From Terfezia claveryi (Eukaryota > Ascomycota > Pezizomycetes > Pezizales > Pezizaceae): a stretch of 64,000 nucleotides of DNA. Below the pieces are notes generated by a model. That model did no database searches. It was not told where the DNA came from and saw nothing but the letters and a program-made list of their open reading frames with translations. The stretch is taken from the NCBI GenBank assembly GCA_015179025.1, contig WHUX01000074.1, forward strand, positions 1-64,000, written 5' to 3'. Positions 29,959-42,734 of the stretch are shown one piece after another. The position numbers and the translations under genes are program-made. Within the stretch, counting starts at the first letter, position 1, and each line of letters starts with the position of its first letter.

Positions 29959-32900
29959 CTACGCAGCAGCCTCTTCTGTGTCAGATTCAGTCAAATCAAT
30001 AATATTCCACCGTTTCTTCACCGCATGCCCACCAGGACTGTTGCCTTCCACCAAGTCACAATCCCCCGGAGCCTCCGACCAGATTTTACGCTTCTGTCCC
30101 AGAAACGTCATTGGCTGCACAGGCATCGACGCCTGATCGCGAATCAAAGGTTTTTGTGGTCTTTCCAACAATTCCAGTTCCGGCCAAGGCAGACCGAGAA
30201 AGTACTGTGTTGCCATGCTTAACGGCAAATCCCACCCCCCTCCCTGTGGGCCCAAGGCCCTCTCAATCAGGCTCTTCCACTCCTGCGTCCCAGCATCGAT
30301 TTGTACACCGAAAAACTCAAATAGTTTCCCCACTGTACTCCCCAGTTCCTCTCGGCGCCTGTGCCACTGCTGCCTGCGATCTGCCCATGGTGACCCCACT
30401 TTCTGAACCTCCAGCTGCGTAGCCTCGGCGTGAGGCTGAAGAGATACCTCCTTTGTAACGATGTTTTTTGCGTTTACGTACGGGAAACTTAGCTGCGCAG
30501 CAAGGTGACTCCTGCGGCCGATACTTGCGGAGAAATACCATACAAGACGGTCATGACTGGTGAGAAAGGCAGAAAGCAAAGGGCAGTCTGCGCAGCGGTT
30601 CTCTCTACACGTAACAGGCTGGAGCGCCAGTTTTGGAAGTATCATGTCTTCAGGGGTGGGGACGAACGGAGGGATACCCAAAGGGGGAAGAAGATGTTTT
30701 AGGACCATGAGGAGGAAGAAGTGCTGGATTATAGAAAGTAATGTAGGAGTAGAGAACCTGTAAGGGGCGTTGGATGCAATTAGATCGTAAATTAGCAGTA
30801 TAAATTCAGCATAAGCATGGTTGGAGCCCAAGGTGGTAGCTGCGGGAGCTATTGGGATTGTGTGCGCGATCTGTTTCAGCAGTAAAGCGATTACCTGGTG
30901 ATTTTTGCATTCTAGTGCAAACTTGAGGGCGATGAGGGTTGGGCTATGTGCCGCAGTTGGGATGCTGGCAGGTAACATGCCTGGGTGTGCGGATGTTGCG
31001 GGGCGGGCAGCCGGGGCTTGAAGTCCAAATGGATAGACATACATGCCCGTCAGTAAACCCACTGCGCTTTGGGCTGGGTGAAAGTTGCATGTATGCGCTT
31101 CTGCAACCCTAGCGTGATATAATGTGACATCCTCTCCCTTCTCCTTCAAACTCCTTAAAAACGAAATCCATTTGACGGTATTCGCATACGGCCCAACCGC
31201 AGTGACAAGTATCTCGTCAGATTTAGAATTTCCTTCAGAAAATACGACAGAGGCCTGTTCTAGAAGCAGGGCAAGCTCCCCAGGGTTCGAAGGAGGCAAC
31301 TTTGCTAGTGTGGCTAGGAAGATATGCTTCTGTTTAGATTCCAATGCGAACTTGAGTAGACACAGACAGGCTTCGTCGTTCGATACTTCGTAGGTAGCGT
31401 GATTACCCTCTGTGTCGTTTAGCACGAGCTCCTCTGCAATTGCCATTTGCACGGCAGGGTCAGAGCCGGGTTCAACTTGCACACCAGCGCCACCACCGTT
31501 TGGGTCGATCCGAGAAGTGAGGAGAAGTGCTGCGTCCCATCCACAGAGATTCACGAGTAGCTTACCGTGGACATCAGGATGCCACAGCAGCAACGCCGTC
31601 CTATTCCAGGTTTGGTGTAATTCCCCATCATGGTGGCCGTGCAAGTCATACTCTTCACTAAACTCTGGTTCCGCGGTTGTGAAATCCAGGTTACCAACAA
31701 TTAATAGGTCCTCCCCCCCAACAATCTTGTAAGCAGGAGTAATTTCTCGTGTGGAATAAGGAGGATAAGATATATCCAGCTTGTCCTGGCCGGCTTGCAG
31801 TGCTTTATTTCTGATAACATCATAAAGGTTGCTCAAACTCCATGATGTCTCCGAATTGTGGCCTTCGTCAATGATATATTTCCCGTTGCTGTCCAGGTCT
31901 GGTTCGGACCTTCCCGGAGAATAATATCGCGACCTACCATAGTATTCTTGCCACCCCTGGGCTTGTCCACTGACCTCCCGTTCGAAATCTGCGTAGTAAA
32001 AATGCAACCCAAGCTCTTTCGCAAGCAGCAACAACTTATCCCGAAGAAGGGCATCTCTGCCAGAGATGGTGTCAAAGCTGTCATAATAGTTATCAAGTAT
32101 GCATGGGAGAAATAGCTGACTGATGCCTCCCTTGGTGGTTTCTGTGGCCCACTCCTGCAATAACTGCCGTAACCTATGTAGTGCCGCTGTCTCGTCCGGT
32201 AATTTTAGATCCCGGGGAAGGTAATGATCCTTGTGTGCCAAGGGGATATAGATCGAGTATAATAAGCATAATGCAGGTCCTTCCACTTCGACCGTAGGTA
32301 AGGCACCATGAAACCAAATAGCGAGTGTTGGGTCTCCAGGAGATTGGTGAATGTTGACCTTCAAGTTCGACTTTGGGCTCTCCGCACGAAGCTGGAAACC
32401 TTCGAAAGTGGGGAGCAGAACGAGTAATTTCGCAAACTTATACTCCTGGTCAGTTTTATTAGTCGCTGTTGCACCGGTACTCAGCTGATTGTCGCGGTTG
32501 GTGACTTCATCCAGATCCTCCCTATTTATTTTTTGATACATCATACGCAGTTAGCCTCTCGGAACAGACAATTGCCACAGACTACGAGCCTGATAATCAA
32601 AACAGCTACATAAACAAATAAAACGTCGATATCCCATGCACAGGTTATGGAGCTTTGTTACGGGTATATACGCACTGTAAACCGCCAAGCTGACTACCAT
32701 TATTCTCCTTGTTGACCACACACGCGAACTCAAAGGTAATTTCGGTTTCTGAAATCCGAAAATTATCTGCGACAAGGTTTTCAGAAGCATCCTGTATCCA
32801 ACCAAACCAAGCCTTCTCATTTATCATCGAAATTGAGTCTCTGGGAATTACTCCTAGTGCAGGGGCTCTCTCATCCTGTATCAACAATCCTTGGTCCCGG

Positions 32901-33151
32901 AGCTCCTTTAGCTGACTCCGGAGCAAAGGCAGACTGAGATTGAGGGTTAATGGAGCCAGCTCAATTGGGCCATCTGTTATGTGCTTGCGGACCTGAATCA
33001 ATGGGTTTGGGGCTGATCCAGGACGCTCGGCTGCAAAGAACGGTGGGGTGTGGGGATGTTCCGCCTCATCGTTGAAACGTTCGCCAAAATCGAGTAACCA
33101 GTCCTCTGGACTACCTGCTGGCGATGATACGACATCTGTTTGCACTGCCAT
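29959..33151 (-). CDS. Large fungal 2OG-Fe(II) oxygenase-like protein, probably catalytically inactive
   Basis: Proposed exons: 33151-32676 and 32521-29959 (intron 154 bp, GTGCGT..AATAG, phase consistent), giving about 1012 residues. Residues ~60-160 resemble the N-terminal part of big fungal 2OG-oxygenase-domain proteins (Leu-Pro-Leu-Leu..; Lys-Ala-Trp-Phe-Gly-Trp-Ile). After the junction comes the jelly-roll-like segment Leu-Val-Leu-Leu-Pro-Thr-Phe-Glu-Gly-Phe-Gln-Leu, then Trp-Phe..Leu-Leu-Tyr-Ser-Ile-Tyr, matching the family's double-stranded beta-helix. A later Trp-Asn-Arg-Thr-Ala-Leu-Leu-Leu-Trp matches its conserved Trp-Tyr-x-x-Ala-x-x-x-Trp-Pro motif. The expected HxD before the first motif and the His before Glu-Val are not seen. 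Residues in the last third are helical; the C-terminus has a basic patch and an acidic tail. The two exons could also be separate genes. Confidence 0.6.
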
Positions 33152-33934
33152 GGGGTTGCTTGTATTGTGCTATAATCGCGGTGGCTCAAGTTGGGAAGAA
33201 TTGTTGATTGGGGATCGCGACTTCAACTTAGCCCTAGAAATTCACGTGTCTAGTATTTATATCACAAAGCTATGCTAATTACGTACTGGTATTCACCCTA
33301 ACTGCGTGAGATACCGGGATTGATACAAGTAACTGGTTCAGACCTGCAGATCTACATACACTCAATACCGGACTGCATAAATCTGCTTCAATCTGTCCAC
33401 GATAGCTAAAATCTAGTATATCAAATAGCGCGGGAGCCGTTCTAGGCACTTAGGTACGTGTATCAATCCTGCCCTTCTGTTTCTCAATCCAAGTCTGGTG
33501 GTGAACCCCATTCCCCCACCGGCCTACGGGTAGTTAGGTTTGGATAATAGTGAGCATATTTCCCTCAGTATTTTTGCGCTGCCACCAGCTAAACGGTGGA
33601 ATGGCCCTTCGGATCACTTTAAGTCGAACCTGTGCCATTTCGATGGTCGGTGTAGTAGCTAGTTTGTTGGAAGATTTTTTGGGCCTGGAATCTTACTTTT
33701 TATAATTATTTCTTGATAGTATTTTGTCCAGAGTATGTGGCCATCAGGTCTTAAACAGTTCCAGAGGTGTTTGACCCATGACTCCTGTGTAGGTTATATG
33801 TCCCTCAACTTCTAAAAATATATAAGTTGCCTGAAGCATCACCCTTCTAGTTATGTCTTCATCCTGCTTCCAGCCTCCTAAACACTCCATCTATTGAAAC
33901 TAGTCCACCGCAAGCACTACCGCAAGCACAAACT
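33152..33934. other. Intergenic region between divergent genes
   Basis: About 780 bp between the oxygenase-like gene (minus) and the small helical protein (plus). It presumably holds both promoters; no site was assigned with confidence. Confidence 0.5.
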
Positions 33935-34261
33935 ATGTCGTCCAATAATAAGGATCTCAAGCTAGCCCTTATACTCCGTTTAACTGCACTGGCAGACGAG
34001 CTAGGGGACGCAGTCTCCATTATTAAAGAACTTCAGAAAGAGGTCCTCATTAACCAAAAAAAAGATGAAGTTATGACACTAATGGAGAAACTAACTGATA
34101 TCCAGCAACGGGGAAAGCAGGAGCTGAGAGTGCCCAAAGATCTTTTAAAGCACGATGAAGTTAGTGCAGATATGATTAAGGCTTTGGAGACTGTTTTGGC
34201 AACTATGGGTAAGAACATAAGGTTTATTGAAGGAGAAATTGGGAAAAAGGAGAAAATGTAG
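33935..34261 (+). CDS. Small helical (coiled-coil) hypothetical protein
   Basis: A single exon of 108 residues, rich in Lys, Glu and Leu, with heptad-like spacing (Leu-Ala-Asp-Glu-Leu; Ile-Lys-Glu-Leu-Gln-Lys-Glu-Val-Leu). No Cys or Trp, no signal peptide, no membrane segment. The ATG sits in a CACAAACTATGTCG context with a CA-rich leader, typical of fungal starts. No family recognised. It is short enough to be chance or a fragment of a TE-encoded coiled-coil protein, although it does not resemble copies A-C of the ORF1-like family here. Confidence 0.45.
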   Translation: MSSNNKDLKLALILRLTALADELGDAVSIIKELQKEVLINQKKDEVMTLMEKLTDIQQRGKQELRVPKDLLKHDEVSADMIKALETVLATMGKNIRFIEGEIGKKEKM

Positions 34262-36613
34262 TTGAGGTGTAGCGGGTTATTGTAGCTGGCCATGGAAATT
34301 GGGGAGATTGTGAGTAGTCTAGAAGAATATTTGAATTTATAGAAATGGGGAGATCATGAGTAGTCTAGTAGGATATTTGAATTTAAATGCTTGATGAGTA
34401 CTATAAGTACTGCTATTTTTTAGAATGAATGTAGTACATTCCGTTCATTCCGCCCATGCCTTGCTACCTATACCATATGTAGCCGTCAGCGGCTTGCACA
34501 TCATATTGCGTACTCACACCTTGCTCGCACTCATATCGTTGCTTCATGCCTAGCTATACGGCTTGCAACGGACATGTGCTTCTCCTTCTTCTTCATGCTT
34601 TAGATGTACGCTCATACATGTACATATATATATCTCGTTCATGTTCCTACTTGTTCGGGATAACAGAAGCAATCACTTCACTCATACAATACATGCACTC
34701 ACTGTGTATGCAAACATCTTCTTCTCTTCATATTCCTCTCTCCAGTGACCAACTCGTTCTGTTCGTACCTTCCTTCAGTGGCTTGGATCTCTCCGCTCGC
34801 CTGTTGCTATTCCTATTCCTATAGGTTATATCTATACTATTTTAGGAAAAAAAAATTAAGGTTTGTTATGGTGCTAATCATAGAGCTGAATCTCAGGCTT
34901 CTGGCGGAGAGGGAGCACTAAACAGCAGCAGTTGGGTCCTTGGGCAGTATCATGAGGGAGTGCTACCCAGCAATCTGTAATCGACTCCATTGGATATATT
35001 TTACTGGATTTCAGGATAATTAAATTGTCAAACTTTCAGTTGGACTCCAGTTGTACCTGCCTTACTTTCATTTATGTCTTTCTCAAACTGGTCATGTCAG
35101 CTGGAGTATTAATGTACAGAGTTTGCTTTAACACTAATCTGGTTGGGTAATGGGTTGAATGGATAGAACTTGAGTATTTCCAGAGATTGTTTACCTAAAC
35201 CTACTCAACTGTTGACTGCTTATACGGAATTCTATCAATATATATTGGATTCTCAATGCTACCAGACAAGAGGAAGGGGTTGAGGACATTTATGCGCCAC
35301 CTCCTATGCCTCCAATTACAACTGCTCAAGCACACTCTCATCTTATTGAGCTTATTCGGCATTTGGAAGCTGTTACACTACTGTTACCATTCCGTTATAG
35401 CAATTACATTACCTGTGATAATCCCTGTGATAATCCCTGTAACCCCTTCCCAGCCCATCCGGTACGGTATAGCAAGGTTTGAGTGTACAGGTTTGGTTGA
35501 GTTGGCAAAGCCCCGTTATTTGCATACAGCTGTAGAACAGAATCCCCAGATTTGCAATTGCGCTTTCAGCCACGGTAATAAGGTCGATTCAACCTTCCAA
35601 ATTAGCATTGAAATTCAAACTAGGAAGACCTTTACGATATCTATGCAAAATCAGCAGCCCTGAAAAGTAGCATGCAAAAATGCAAAAACAGCAACATCGT
35701 GCAACATCGGGGGGGTCGCAAAGAGAATTAGAAAATCAAACAACGTGTAATCCCGAGAGTTCTCGTTGTATCGAATGTTCTGCATCCATGCCACTCCTCC
35801 GCGGCACAATTGCAACCTGTGCGAGTACTATATAAGGGAGGAGGGCACCTGCGAAGTGGAGGGAAGCCGTGAATTGCTTTCAAGTAGAGGAGGGAGTTGA
35901 GGTACGCCGGTTGTCATGGACGAGGGGGTTGAGTGTGGCGCGGAGGGGGTAGTTGGGAGTGCTGCGGGTTATGCCTATCCCTATTCCCCCCCCAGCCATG
36001 CCACTCAGCATTCGCGCTCTCTTACTTACGCTTATCATACACCCAAATAGAAGAGCTTTAAGTAGTCTTGGACTCTTTGGACCTCAGCCACGTCAGAGGA
36101 TTTAGGATAGCGGGAGAGAGGAAGTCAAAATTGTTTAGTTATATTGGCGTGAAGTTGGGGGAGTTGCTCGAGTAAATGAGCCTGTATTGCGAATCTGCAG
36201 GTGGTGGAGCGTATGAAGAGCAGTGTCGCAAGAGTTGGGGATATGAGTTTCTTGGGGTGGACGTAGCTGAGGATTGAGAAGTTAGGGAAGGAGCAGTTAA
36301 GGGAGGAGAGAGAGGTGTAAGGGGATAGAGAGGATTGTGGAGTGAGTTATGGAGCAGCATCCAGTCGATTTCATGGGGAATTGCTCAACCAAGATTCCAG
36401 TACTCTCCTTGCATGATATCATTGGGCCACCTGCAGGGATGCGTAATGCGCAATTGGGAATGACTGACAGAACGAGCCTCATCAAGGGTACAAGTGTCAA
36501 TATCCCTGCCTCCCGCGATTCCCTGTTTATTATTCTTGTCATGCGTATTTCCTTTGTCCCGCAGCGTTTAAGGAGAGCAATAAACAGACCGACCCAAACG
36601 GAGTCCCACCCAT
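34262..36613. other. 2.3-kb stretch without a gene; contains one orphan pogo-like end
   Basis: No gene was recognised. At 35459-35490 the sequence CCGGTACGGTATAGCAAGG followed by TTTGAGTGTACAG closely matches the right terminal repeat of the miniature element at 51.4-52.1 kb, so an eroded copy once ended here. Open stretches at 34546, 35256 and 36349 have no family motif. Confidence 0.5.
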
Positions 36614-38456
36614 ATGGACGAAATCCACCCTCTTCCGCGGCGGCGAAACGGGCTACAACAGAGCGAGGGCCCAGAGCAACTTCGTCTAAACCATGATAAT
36701 GTTGATAACCTGGAGGTGCAACGTGGTGACAGGGGGGATTGTGAACGTGGAGAGGCGATTGGTGAGCAAGGGGATCAAGCTACCCTAGAGTAAGATCTAC
36801 TGATCTCTGGCCTGTCGTTGGTTAATCCAATATTATTAATAGACATACATACTGACTCGAGCGATGTCCGTCAAAAAAAAAGTGAACACTGGCTCTCCTC
36901 CACAGGATGCCCACTGATCGCTGCTACTCTCGGCCCGGTGGCGAATATGTTGTCTATCTGCGCCCTGGTTGAAAGTTTTCGAATATCTGCTACGGATAAA
37001 GGCGATGAGGAAGATGATCCACCCTGGTACGCCTAGATCTTCTACCTACCCGCCCTAAATATAACTACCTTGATATATTCAACCTCTCTGGGCTAATGTT
37101 AAACGGTTTAATGTGTCGTCTCCCCAGGTCGTACGCCATCAACGCGCTCTCCCTCTTCCTTGGCCTCGCCGCCAACATCGCTCTCCTCCTCACGTTGTTC
37201 CGCCTCGCCCCTTACAAGCTCTTGCAGCCATTTACAGCCATCTCGTGGCTTATCAGTGCGCTTCTCCTCCTCGCCCTAATCATAGTTTACAACCACACGC
37301 CAACTCTAAACCCACACAACCTCAACCGCAGCCCCAACCTAGAAGCCCATCGAACACTCACCTGGTCCCAATCATACTATTATGCAATTCTGTCCAGCAC
37401 AGTCTACCTTGTCATCACAATCCTCCTCGGCATCAACTTGTACTCCGCCTACATCCAGAAGCGTTTCGGGGCGGGCCTTCGCGGCCTTACAAACCCCCAA
37501 CGAACACTTATTCTGTTATCAACAGGGTATATGGTATACCTCTCCCTTGGCGCACTGGCCTTCTCACATATCGAGAAATGGCATTTCCTAGATGCAGTCT
37601 ACTGGGCGGATGTTACCCTCCTCAGTATAGGGATAGGAAGTGATTTTGCGCCCAAAAAAAAACTGGGGAGGGTGTTTGTTGTGATCTATGCATGGGGAGG
37701 GCTGGTGATGCTGGGGTTATTGATTTTGGGGGTGCGGAAATTGTTGGTAGAGAAGGCGAAGGGGAAAATGAGGCTTGCCACTGTGAGGAATGGGAAAAAG
37801 GTAGTAAAGTGGGTTGCTAGGAGGAAGTGGAAAGGGAGGATGAGAGGTGGGAAAGATGGGGTGCAGCGTGTGCTGGATAGGTGCGAGAATGGTGATGGGG
37901 ATGGTGGTGGTGGGGGGGTGCCTGGCACTGTGGCGATGGAATGTGGGGAAAAGGCAAAGAAAGTACATAGGAAAGCTACGTGGTGGACAAAATGGCTTGG
38001 ATTAGCTTACGCTTTCATCGCATTCCTCTTGTTGTGGTCTGGTGGTGCAGCGGTGTTTTGGCATTTTGAAGTAGGCATATTTATTTAGTCCTGCCTTAGT
38101 TGTTATTCCCTGGAAATTCCTCGCTGATGAATATCTTTCATGAATGCTTCTAGTCAAAGCAAGGTTGGACCTATGGCGACGCCCTCTATTTCACAAATAT
38201 CGCCCTGCTGACCATCGGATACGGAGACTTTTACCCGACCAGCGAAGGCGGGAAACCGTTTTTTGTGTTATGGAGTCTGTTGGCTGTGCCGACGGTTACG
38301 ACACTAATAAGTAGCCTACAGGATGTAAGCTTCGACTGGTTGCATAAAGCTGCAGAGAGACGGGGTGGAGAAAATAATGGGGTGAGGGAAATCTCGGCGG
38401 AGAATGTGGCGGAGAAGGCGGGGACTGGGACAATGAAGCCGGGGGAGGACGGGTAA
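36614..38456 (+). CDS. TOK1: TOK1-type two-pore outward-rectifying potassium channel
   Basis: Exons 36614-36761, 36843-37026, 37128-38070, 38154-38456 (introns GTGAGC..ATAG, GTACGC..CCAG, GTAGGC..CTAG; all phases fit), giving about 525 residues. The N-terminus is a charged cytoplasmic tail. The first membrane segment (Cys-Pro-Leu-Ile-Ala-Ala-Thr-Leu-Gly-Pro-Val-Ala-Asn) is the conserved TOK1 start. Eight hydrophobic segments are arranged 6+2 around two pore loops: Ser-Ile-Gly-Ile-Gly-Ser-Asp (residues ~277-283) and Thr-Ile-Gly-Tyr-Gly-Asp (~445-450). A basic loop of ~90 residues (Lys/Arg-rich) separates the pore domains. Known TOK1 channels carry K+ out of the cell at the plasma membrane. The first pore has an extra Ser before Asp, as I recall from other filamentous-fungal TOK1 proteins. 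The C-terminus is short. No neighbour suggests an operon-like partner. Confidence 0.9.
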
Positions 38457-41091
38457 TTACTATATATTGTTTTGGTCCCGTGGATTTGAGCGAGGAGGGG
38501 GATTCGAAGGCTGAGCGAAGTGAGAGTTTGATATCGGGGAAGATTCAGAGCAAATAAAAATTACTAATTTTCGGTGCAAGACATCGGACCAATGAATGTA
38601 CCCCCACCTTACCTCGCATACTGAAACATTTTATCCTTCCGTGGTACGGTAGAGCATTCACCTTATTGTTGGTGCATTGAAGGCTGGTCAATAATTCCCG
38701 AGATCGGGACTGAATTCCATCAGGTTTTCTAGCGGATGTTGTATATTATTACCGTATAGTACCTGTTACTAGTTGATTAGCTCCATAGGGTCTATTATAT
38801 CCGTATATAAGCACGAGGGTGTTGTGCCAACCAGACTAATATAAGCAATATTCTACAAGGTCTATCCTCACTATTTTTTGTCATCGGGTCACGAGACTAA
38901 TAGTCCTCTCAGCAAACGAGGTCATTCTTCAATATATCTATGTACTGCATATATATATTGCACTGGACCCCCGGCTCAGGTACATAATTGCAATACTACG
39001 AAGACACTCTGTGACACAAGCCCCCTGCTAAATGGGTGGCTGTGACACACCAAGCCGGTATTGATGTTACATGTTGATGAGGGTTCGGTATGCATACATT
39101 CACTATATGTACACACTAGTGTATACTGGTCTCGGAATGCATACATATAAACTTATTATGGCTTTCAAGTAAGTCGGATTTATTCCCTTAGTGATACACA
39201 GAGTTTGTTTAGAGAAAATTTAGCTGTGGTGTTTATTGGAAGAGCGAATTACAACTCATCCGCAGCTTATGGGGTACGTACAGTACATACTCATATGTCC
39301 CAAGTATGCCTCCGCAATCACGGTTGAGCGACTGCTATGGATGTCCTTCTACTCGATATATGTGGGTATATCAATATATATACTTCTAGGCCCCTATCCG
39401 CGATCTTGGATGATGAACATAAAACCTCCGATCAAAGCCAGGAAGTACATGCTCTGGACCCCGTACTGCATACCCGGAGGGACCCAGATTCACTTCTCAT
39501 GGGCGGGAATTTACGGTGCCTTGTTGGAGCTGGCTCAATTTTCTCAACCTCGGTCCGGATGGCTTCCGCGCACCCGAGACAAATGCGAATAGTTCGAACT
39601 TTTAATCTGCATTTGCGAATAAAAATATCCGTTCGTGCATATCAAATATGGACTCGCCATGTAAATTCCGAGTGCCTGGTTCAACATGTAGGTACTCAAT
39701 GAATGGATCTGAGGTACATACACCACAATATGCAGATCGTTGTGAATATTAGATCTCCTACAGTACTGTAGGGCCTTTTTAGTTTTTTTTATTCAGTGTG
39801 GGTAAGCATTCATTCTGGAACCTGGAATCAAGCCACAATAATTTATCGCATTTTTGATTCATTGCCGGGGAGGTTTAATTCCTTGTACCATCAATATATC
39901 AATATACACATATCTGCGGGGTGCGCTAACGTTAAGTTGGTGATCATAAAACAAATGTAATGCGGATCCTTGTCTAGCCAACAATATCTAGAACCAGACT
40001 AGGTGGCCTATATATGTAATTAGTATTGTTAAGGAGATTGGAGGAGCAGGGTCGACATAACGTTAAACAATGGATCACGCACAATCTGTAGATGTCGGTC
40101 GCAGTAGCCGAAATAGTATGATTGTTATCTCTGTGACCTACTAGATACCTTGCAATGGTATAGAGGAACATTGGGTGTCACGGTGTGCCTTTACGATCCC
40201 AAGTGTTGCAATATCTCATACGATCAACGGCATCGCTGAGTCTTGCATAATTATCTTGCATGCAATAACTGATTTAGCTTCGAAATGTCACGTGGCAACC
40301 AAAGGGCGTACATCAACAAGATACAGATGCAGGAGGAATCATATACGAATTTCACATATATCGAATTCGCATATAAAAATCAAGTAATTCTTGGACCTCT
40401 AGCCTGTTTGATGCATTTCATCCATTCCCCACCCTTCAATGCATCAACACCCCTTACCTCACAATGCAATCTTTCAGGAGGGCCCCAGGGATGATGCAGG
40501 GTTTCATTCTAGAATTACTTATGAAAAGCCATGGCACTTGCCCGAAGCACTCGTGAAGGGGATTGTGTTTTAGACTACGGGCTGTAGTCATATCGTATAC
40601 TAATTGCGATACACATGTGAGGTCGGGGTAATCATCTGCTGTCGTTTGAGGTAACCATTCGCGCCAGCCATAAAGCAGACTCTTCTTGAGGTTCAGCTGC
40701 AGTTATACATACAGTGCATATGACCTTTAGAGCGGAGTTATTATCTATAGACATTCGATTCCCCTGTCCGGCCTCGTTGCTGTTTCCGATACACCACTCA
40801 TTCGCCAACAGAGTCTGGGGTGAGAAATTCCCCGCATAACGTCAGTCCCGCAACTCCGCAAGCTCACGGAGTGTGTGGGGGTCTGATCCTTACTCGTCTT
40901 CCGCGCGTATGGGGCTAGCAGAAGACATTAGAATCTTCATTAAATGACCTCTTCCCCGTCAATCATCTCACTAGAGACTGTATCCATCGTACTCTGGCAC
41001 TTTCTCGCTTCGCCCTTTCAACTCACTGTTTAGTTCGTTGTCACTCGTCGTCAATTGAACTAGATATCGTTTCACATCGACTTCTTCAACG
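38457..41091. other. 2.6-kb stretch with no gene seen
   Basis: AT-rich intergenic DNA. Short open stretches (39236-39726, 40175-40494) have no recognisable motif. The last ~150 bp before 41092 contain a pyrimidine-rich leader (CTTTCGCTTCGCCC.., CATCGACTTCTTCAACG) likely belonging to the next gene's 5' UTR. Confidence 0.5.
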
Positions 41092-42061
41092 ATGGCATAC
41101 AAGGCAACCGATGAGAGAGTGGATCTCGAGACTGCGTTCAGCCGATCCAGATCTCCTCAATCTAGCCATGCTCCGTTCAAAGGTGACGACACCTGGAGAA
41201 CCGCTACCAAGGAAACATTAAATGGGGCTCGGGCCCCGATAGATAGGCACTCGACCATTTGGATTCCAGCGTGGGGTGGATCCCTTAATCAGCCTGTGCA
41301 GCCCAAGGAGCCTCAGCCCCGGGAATTCGGTGATCCTGCTCCATTGGCACTTTTTACGGCGGCCTTGACATTGTTCATCATCAGTTTGATTCTTCTCAAA
41401 ACAAGAGGAGTAACGGAGAGTTCGATTGTGCTTGTAATTGCCTACAGCTATAGTGGTTTTATCCAAGTGCTTTGTGGGATGTGGGACTTCGCTAGGGGCA
41501 GTGAGAACCCCATTATTTCTTCGCTGTGTTGGAGGTATGTAATAACCTGTGAATCAACAGATACTTTTGGCGCCACAGTATTCACCTCACTCGGAGGTTT
41601 CTGGATTTCTTTTGCCTTGTTTGAAACCAATGGCTTGGGGTTCATGTCAGCATATACCACACAAGCCGAGTTAAATAGTGCAAAGGGATTTTTTTTTATC
41701 TCCTGGTTCATGTTTGGTGTCCTTTGCACACTTTGTACTCTCAAAAGCAACCTGGCGACGTTCTTGCTATTCTTCGTTCTCGACCTTACCCTCCTCATCC
41801 TCGCCATTGCACAATTTCACCAGACTTCTGATGGGTTCCCAGACCCAGACCTCACCCATCTAAGTGGGGTGCTTGGCCTTATTACTTCAGCTACCTGTTG
41901 GTATAATGCGATGGCCGGTTTGTTAGATAAGTCGAACAGCTTTTTCACTCTTCCGGTAAGTACTTCCCATTGATCAGCCTGTTTGAGATATTGAGCTTAA
42001 CGGAATTGTCAAGGTTTTCCCTTTCCCGTGGACCAAGGAGGCCCAGCAAAAGAAGGCCTAG
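41092..42061 (+). CDS. GPR1/FUN34/YaaH (ATO) family transporter
   Basis: Exons 41092-41500, 41561-41955, 42014-42061; about 283 residues. The first intron is exactly 60 bp (GTGAGA..ACAG) and has no in-frame stop, so an unspliced reading adds 20 residues; removing it restores Gly-Asn-Thr-Phe-Gly-Ala-Thr, the conserved family motif. The second intron (GTAAGT..CAAG) replaces a short tail with Pro-Phe-Pro-Trp-Thr-Lys-Glu. A cytoplasmic N-terminus of ~75 residues precedes Gly-Asp-Pro-Ala-Pro-Leu-Ala-Leu, a variant of the family signature Asn-Pro-Ala-Pro-Leu-Gly-Leu. Six hydrophobic segments follow. Relatives (yeast Ady2/Ato1) move acetate or ammonium across the plasma membrane. Substrate here is not determined. 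Confidence 0.88.
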
Positions 42062-42734
42062 GTTGCGATAGTTGGTCGGGATCGAATATGACAATACTCA
42101 AGTGTACCTGATAAAAAAAATATTCCGCTCACTGACACGCTCCTGCAGCACGAATGTTGTTGCCGGTCAGCAATGTCTCGAGTGTGTCAGGGAGTTTAAT
42201 ATCCGCTTCATGATCTGTTGGTACATATCTATTCTCTGGATTCCCTATTTTCGATTTTCAGCTGCGTTCATTTGGTTTGGTTGCTCGGGTATTAATCTCC
42301 TTATTTTTGTTTTTCTTACAAAATCTAGTTAGAAGAATTTCATTGAGGGTCTGCGGAGTGTCATGCCAGGGAGTCTATGTCGCTGTTGGAATTTCATGTA
42401 CTGCTTGGGAATAGTATTTCTGTTCAAGGTAGCAATGGTGGGTAATTGGGCAAGTTTACGTCGAGGAGTTCTGATACATTGGAGGAATAAAAATTGGCGT
42501 CTATCTATAAGAGGAATTTGGTATTCATAGTGAGCGAACTGAAAGCAATGCCACCGGTGCAAAAGCTTCGTGAAAGAAGCGAAGAACGAAATCAGCCAAC
42601 GAACTTGAGGTTAGAATTGTTAGAATTTTAGAATTGTTATGAAATATAGTAAGTTGCGAATGATCCATACTTATTTGAGAGTGCATGGCTTTGTCTGGCG
42701 TCATGTGAAACCCGCATATGCAGAGCCGTGAATC
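42062..42734. other. Intergenic region, no gene seen
   Basis: Nothing recognisable in about 670 bp; short open stretches on both strands only. Confidence 0.5.

Noticed and set aside
32551..32820. Separate small gene between the two oxygenase exons
   Set aside because: It is the antiphase reading across the exon end and intron; the splice model explains the region better.
37113..37643. 176-codon frame overlapping TOK1 exon 3
   Set aside because: Out-of-frame shadow of the channel gene; Pro/His/Arg composition and no motif.
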